The notes beneath the pieces were generated by a model. That model was given only the letters and a program-made list of their open reading frames with translations, was not told the origin of the DNA and ran no database searches. The translations under genes and the position numbers were made by a program. A stretch of 9,598 bases of DNA, from NCBI GenBank assembly GCA_018824925.1, contig JAHJFH010000146.1, positions 1 to 9,598 on the forward strand, read 5' to 3'. The first letter of the stretch is position 1. Each line of letters begins with the position of its first letter. The DNA comes from Thermoplasmatota archaeon (GTDB lineage Archaea > Thermoplasmatota > E2 > DHVEG-1). Shown here in pieces: positions 8,601 through 9,598 of the stretch.

Positions 8601-9113
8601 AGCTGGGAGTTTAACTTTCCGAACAGCACTGGTTATTATGATTTCTATAGCATCGGAAAGAAAAGTGGAAGTATTGATGAAGCTGCACCTAATTTTGTTG
8701 ATGCAATCTGTCATTTCAATCCAGATCTAACCATAGAAATCACCCCGTCATATTGGCATCAGGGTGCTATAGACCTAGGTGATTCAAATGCCACCACTGG
8801 TTTTTATTTCAATCTTACAAATAATGGAACCATCATTCTAAACATTCAAATTAAAGCAAGTAATGCTACTAACGCGACCACAGGAGCAGAATGGCAACTC
8901 ACAGCAATACCTGGACATGATACCTTTAGTCTACAATACAATTTAAGTGGTGGTGGCACCTGGGCAAATATTAATACCACGTATGATACCTTTGTCACCA
9001 ATCTTGGTATAGATTCCTGGCAAACCTTTGATTTAAACTTAATCATGGCGACAACCGCAACAGATCAAGATCCATTGGCACTAGCGATCACTTTTAAATC
9101 GGTAATCGCATAG
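2640..9113 (+). CDS. Giant secreted/surface protein with three DUF2341-LamG modules
   Basis: 2157 residues from ATG 2640. A TTG at 2583 would add 19 residues but lies in the IS target duplication and before the likely promoter. Residues 1-95 are polar and partly acidic. Residues 98-116 are a hydrophobic signal or signal-anchor (KKIVSVLLSLLLVFVTIASA). Residues about 118-467 form Ig-like beta domains rich in Nx(S/T) sequons. Residues 468-632 form a charged domain with no sequon. DUF2341 modules (WxxxWxYxKxIxINSSQ ... NFPIL ... YYGN) begin at 636, 1116 and 1646, each followed by a LamG/concanavalin-like domain (GVWHL.E ... DSTSN ... LxFDG ... WIxATYNSTNN). Two Ig/cadherin-like domains (968-1070, 1500-1599) and two split domains lie between them. 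A terminal beta domain spans 2028-2157; no C-terminal anchor is visible. It probably binds glycans or adheres at the cell surface; the substrate is unknown. It converges on the gene at 9204. Confidence 0.85.
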   Translation: MGIFTLFSEQSLEGTIRYDDDSFQGDSHHRVDNRLFSNSGDTWLVDDIDVLVDRVLATKRFSSVEVKSKNTCSASRMWRPWSTRKAFGIVHKVPVKKIVSVLLSLLLVFVTIASASLIQFPEGANGDDLMISLDPDEVRDGDPVFVNVTVPVSFNIGVVTVDFAGIESIDLLLSDNSSLKELWQGVWMIHDVEVGEHVITITAFGEENTSHHADVKWNVLPRDDEDNETRGNILDGTFDVENNYSNTNTTVIDEENSTLNQTHVSIGLNVLLHNDEESYIVNETVLIYGNVSYNNSLVNTSIDLLIFSSSYNSSIVVNATEGEFYYRITSTDIGIYTVQAIVIYENQTAGNEITFRVLGRPSDNISLIPTNLYIWDNTVYNKKYTGDIITFYTNYSCSNQSIENATCLISFNNGSWTEPKRMNHSDGYYVYRGSFNVSGTYEFQVECIAYGYQNRSSITQFFIYGNESTVSIVDPKEEHIDVVPGTRFYVERTVDGLHGTDVIFAPLFSDALMFEKIEVLYDSGDDEKRVVKTSEYDVSLNYRVYRAGRPLSHIEKNIDMQRKKLPSELRELDQVAYSQPFTLQSPCTVRIWFKAPSWEEIDCGSKPSSGRISYLVFSDDMGDGFDFEGSTWWGSDWGYRKLITINSSQVDATLTNFPILVYSTSDSDLAFHAQDDGDDIAFVLYSDNSTQLNHEVELFNGTTGELVAWVNVTSLSSSVDTKIWMYYGNSTCSSQENIADTWDGGFEGVQHFNESSGTLCDSTSNDMDVTAGGTPTYAANAKVGNGIKYTSEAASNMIYTTSPFDTVGNNWTLEFWANYSQIVDYQTIIWLQADASGNWKELFSVSSASDILVWWGNGPSGGDTLINMVWGSWHHWAFRYNDSTQKTFIYKDGVIQNPSGYSADLGNSVGSAKWAHFNRWDAPNQGGIGTLDEWRFSTELRSPAWINTCYNTMNNTATFLNFSSEQQNTGPTITGEIPSNGSIDISPTPTLNVTVDDADDDTLTAYWCSNSSGSWVLFATNSSVDTSSGSVNIIQTNSNFSNYSVRYYWSVNLTDGTNWRNETYHFNTAAINTSVATISPYEVTTSILSLTSTGDGGLDNVTLWYRYSSDNSMWWNSSWKYRKKLTINSSQVSGDLTNFPILVNITDSNLSSKAQSDGDDIVFTNSSGIKLNHELELFNGTTGELVAWVNVTSLSGSTDTEIYMYYGNSTCSSQENVYDTWNSGYVGVWHLSETPTVDSYAYDSTSNDNNGTFEVSMNSTDQVDGQMDGSLDFDGGDDYVQINDGSFFSIDNFTLSLWAYRATDSGTYEMLLDNRDANDNGWRFLIWDDDKLAVSYNTIDVKSTTNISTTQWYYLVATADGTTIKIYINGTQNNSGLQSGSISESTNLIIGARSYTSQILNWPGRIDDIRISNIARNSSWIGATYNSTNNPSTFIGIGSEENWMQWSDASNPDTSSPWSWEFDFPNSTGYYDFYSIGKKTGNTDETAPNSADTICFYRGNTAPEISNPYPINESTDISVNPMLNITINDAHGDTMTITWYSNSSGSWLVFGTNSSISNGTYHQTNTNFSNYSITYYWNISVNDGTDTNNSAIYRFTTEIINTSIDSITPYEITASTLSITATSEHNDYSNVTLWYRYSSNNSTWWNSSWSYAKKIIINSSQVSETLTNFPILFHNTSSDFAAHAQSDGDDFTFIDATNTTQYNHEIESYNSSTGDLIAWVNVTTVNSTTDTILYLYYGNPICNNQETSAGTWDSNHVGVWHFNEIPGVDGYVYDSTSNNNDGSFITMDSSNQVPGKIGGSLTFDGSAERVETGVIAHGIGTGNFTYEGWVWRISDTGNAYQGVQSNGDYAPCMYVEVNSENVWGGYWGNPMQTSQAFPIGSWHHIVMVRRSGTIYLYYDSVEDSNNYSRSNSMPNALMRFGASSAIATNHANVNITDARFSNIARNMSWIGATYNSTNNQNTFLSIESEEGWLQWSDGSNPDASSPWSWEFNFPNSTGYYDFYSIGKKSGSIDEAAPNFVDAICHFNPDLTIEITPSYWHQGAIDLGDSNATTGFYFNLTNNGTIILNIQIKASNATNATTGAEWQLTAIPGHDTFSLQYNLSGGGTWANINTTYDTFVTNLGIDSWQTFDLNLIMATTATDQDPLALAITFKSVIA
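2931..2987 (+). other. Signal peptide or signal-anchor segment of the surface protein
   Basis: Encodes IVSVLLSLLLVFVTIASAS, a 19-residue hydrophobic stretch directly after two lysines. Everything C-terminal to it has the Asn/Ser/Thr-rich character of exported protein. ASA-S could be a cleavage site. The long N-terminal extension and the lack of any C-terminal anchor make an uncleaved anchor equally possible. Confidence 0.7.
4041..4535 (+). other. Sequon-free charged domain inside the surface protein
   Basis: About 165 residues (from STVSIVDPKEEH to FDFEGSTW) containing VVPGTRFYVERTVDGLHGTD, SDALMFEKIEVLYDSG and a Lys/Arg/Glu-rich middle (QRKKLPSELRELD). Unlike the flanking regions it has no Nx(S/T) site. 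It directly precedes the first DUF2341 module. I do not recognise the family; it is probably another beta domain with its own fold. Confidence 0.5.
4545..5540 (+). other. DUF2341-LamG module 1 of the surface protein
   Basis: DUF2341 starts at DWGYRKLITINSSQ, continues through NFPILVY, LNHEVELFNGTTGELVAWVN and MYYGNSTCSSQEN, and ends near 4870. A LamG-like jelly-roll domain follows (EGVQHFNESSG, NWTLEFWANYS, GSWHHWAFRYND, GTLDEWRFSTELRSPAWI) and ends at TFLNFSSEQQ. This copy follows the sequon-free domain and, unlike copies 2 and 3, is not flanked by halves of a split domain. Confidence 0.8.
5541..7130 (+). repeat. Composite repeat unit A within the surface-protein gene
   Basis: About 1.59 kb encoding, in order: an Ig/cadherin-like domain with an acidic DDADDDTLTAYW motif (5541-5849); the N-half of a split domain ending NVTLWYRYSSDNSMW (5850-5984); DUF2341-LamG module 2 (5985-6962); and the C-half WMQWSDASNPDTSSPWSWEF to TICFY (6963-7130). 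It is followed by unit B in the same order. Perfect matches to unit B include 6903-6930 (28 bp), 7005-7025 (21 bp) and 7047-7072 (26 bp). Confidence 0.8.
7137..8717 (+). repeat. Composite repeat unit B within the surface-protein gene
   Basis: About 1.58 kb with the same order as unit A: Ig/cadherin-like domain (NTAPEISNPYPINES, NDAHGDTMTITW; 7137-7433), N-half ending NVTLWYRYSSNNSTW (7437-7574), DUF2341-LamG module 3 (7575-8549) and C-half WLQWSDGSNPDASSPWSWEF to ICHF (8550-8717). The tracts at 8490-8517, 8592-8612 and 8634-8659 are identical to unit A. The LamG parts have diverged much more than the C-halves. Confidence 0.8.
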
Positions 9114-9120
9114 ATTGTAA

Positions 9121-9153
9121 CTTAATCAAAATAGGACAATCATTTGATTAAAG
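9121..9153. terminator. Inverted repeat between convergent genes
   Basis: TTAATCAAA (9122-9130) and TTTGATTAA (9143-9151) form a perfect 9-bp AT-rich stem with a 12-base loop, just after the stop of the giant gene. A second overlapping hairpin (AAAGAT ... ATCTTT, about 9150-9170) follows. A bidirectional 3'-end element for the convergent genes is possible. Archaeal termination depends mainly on T-runs, which are weak here, so the role is uncertain. Confidence 0.35.
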
Positions 9154-9203
9154 ATATAGACTAATCTTTCAATACTGTAAGGCACTTGGTTCTGGTCATA
9201 AAA

Positions 9204-9598
9204 TTAAGAGGTTAATTTTGTTGTTTTCAGTACATCTGGATAGTGACCTTTTAAATGTGAAAGAATTTTTGATACAATTATAAACGTAAGAATGATTTGA
9301 ATTGTTATACAAAAAAGTTCTTGAAGCGCATCTATCCATATGGGTTTATCGGTAAAGGAACCTGGGTAGGATTCTTTTATGGTAATATATCCTGCAGCTG
9401 CTGATGTGAGGTGGTTGCTTTTGAATGAGTCATCGTCAAAAAGGTGGAATTCAACTGGTTCGCTATAGGGATCGATGTCAGCCATGATCCAGTGAGCTGC
9501 TTCGTGTAGTGGGGTTGTTGCAATGATTATGGGAAAGGAAAGCACCAACCCGAGAATAATGATGTGTAACCCACTGTTTTGTTTTTTATTTTCTCGCA
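9204..9598 (-). CDS. Membrane protein with HExxH metallopeptidase-type motif (partial)
   Basis: The last 131 residues of a gene whose start lies beyond the window; the frame stays open to the window edge (RENKKQNSGLHIIILGLVLS). A hydrophobic segment (LHIIILGLVLSFPIIIATT) runs into PLHEAAHWIMAD. The HEAAH sequence fits the HExxH zinc-binding and catalytic motif of membrane metallopeptidases. It is followed by DPYSEPVEFHLFDDDSF, a small/Ala-rich stretch (TSAAAGYITIKESYPG), a second hydrophobic segment (CITIQIILTFIIVSKIL) and a polar C-terminus. HExxH at the end of a membrane helix recalls site-2-protease-like (M50) proteins, but the later M50 motif (NxxPxxxxDG) is absent, so this may be a different or non-proteolytic family. 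It converges on the giant surface-protein gene, with 90 bp between stops. Confidence 0.7.
   Translation of the reverse strand, partial: RENKKQNSGLHIIILGLVLSFPIIIATTPLHEAAHWIMADIDPYSEPVEFHLFDDDSFKSNHLTSAAAGYITIKESYPGSFTDKPIWIDALQELFCITIQIILTFIIVSKILSHLKGHYPDVLKTTKLTS

Noticed and set aside
5541..8717. CRISPR-like or satellite repeat array
   Set aside because: The repeats are long in-frame protein-domain duplications with continuous coding, not short spaced repeats.

Overview
The window looks archaeal, most plausibly a Thermoplasmatota/Euryarchaeota-type genome; the lineage is an inference. Evidence: TATA boxes of archaeal type stand about 25 bp before likely transcript starts, several starts are nearly leaderless, two small zinc-ribbon membrane genes sit together, and a giant secreted protein is dense in N-glycosylation sequons and built from DUF2341 and LamG-like modules. 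Base composition is AT-rich.

Layout. 1-855 (minus): a two-gene operon of zinc-ribbon proteins, the promoter-distal one cut by the window edge. 856-986: a divergent promoter region with two back-to-back TATA boxes. 987-1328 (plus): a small lipoprotein. 1364-1428 (plus): a degenerate tRNA-Val(UAC) that lacks one side of the D-arm. 1576-2569: a complete but dead IS481-like insertion sequence, with 29-bp imperfect terminal inverted repeats, an apparent 14-bp target duplication, and a minus-strand transposase broken at the codon of the catalytic glutamate. 2640-9113 (plus): one gene for a surface protein of about 2157 residues, filling two thirds of the window. 9114-9203: convergent intergenic DNA with hairpins. 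9204-9598 (minus): 3' part of a membrane protein with an HEAAH metallopeptidase-type motif.

The most interesting object is the giant surface protein. It carries three DUF2341+LamG-like modules. The second and third each appear to be inserted inside another beta-sandwich domain, splitting it into an N-half and a C-half. The composite (Ig/cadherin-like domain, N-half, DUF2341-LamG, C-half) occurs twice in tandem as units of about 1.58-1.59 kb that still share perfect nucleotide tracts of 21-28 bp. The protein has no visible C-terminal anchor. A hydrophobic segment lies about 95 residues from the N-terminus, so it may be held by an N-terminal signal anchor.

No pathway joins the genes. The shared theme is the cell envelope: membrane zinc-ribbon proteins, a lipoprotein, a surface adhesin-like protein and a membrane metalloprotease-like protein. 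The tRNA remnant and the decayed IS between the lipoprotein and the giant gene suggest a site of past insertions.
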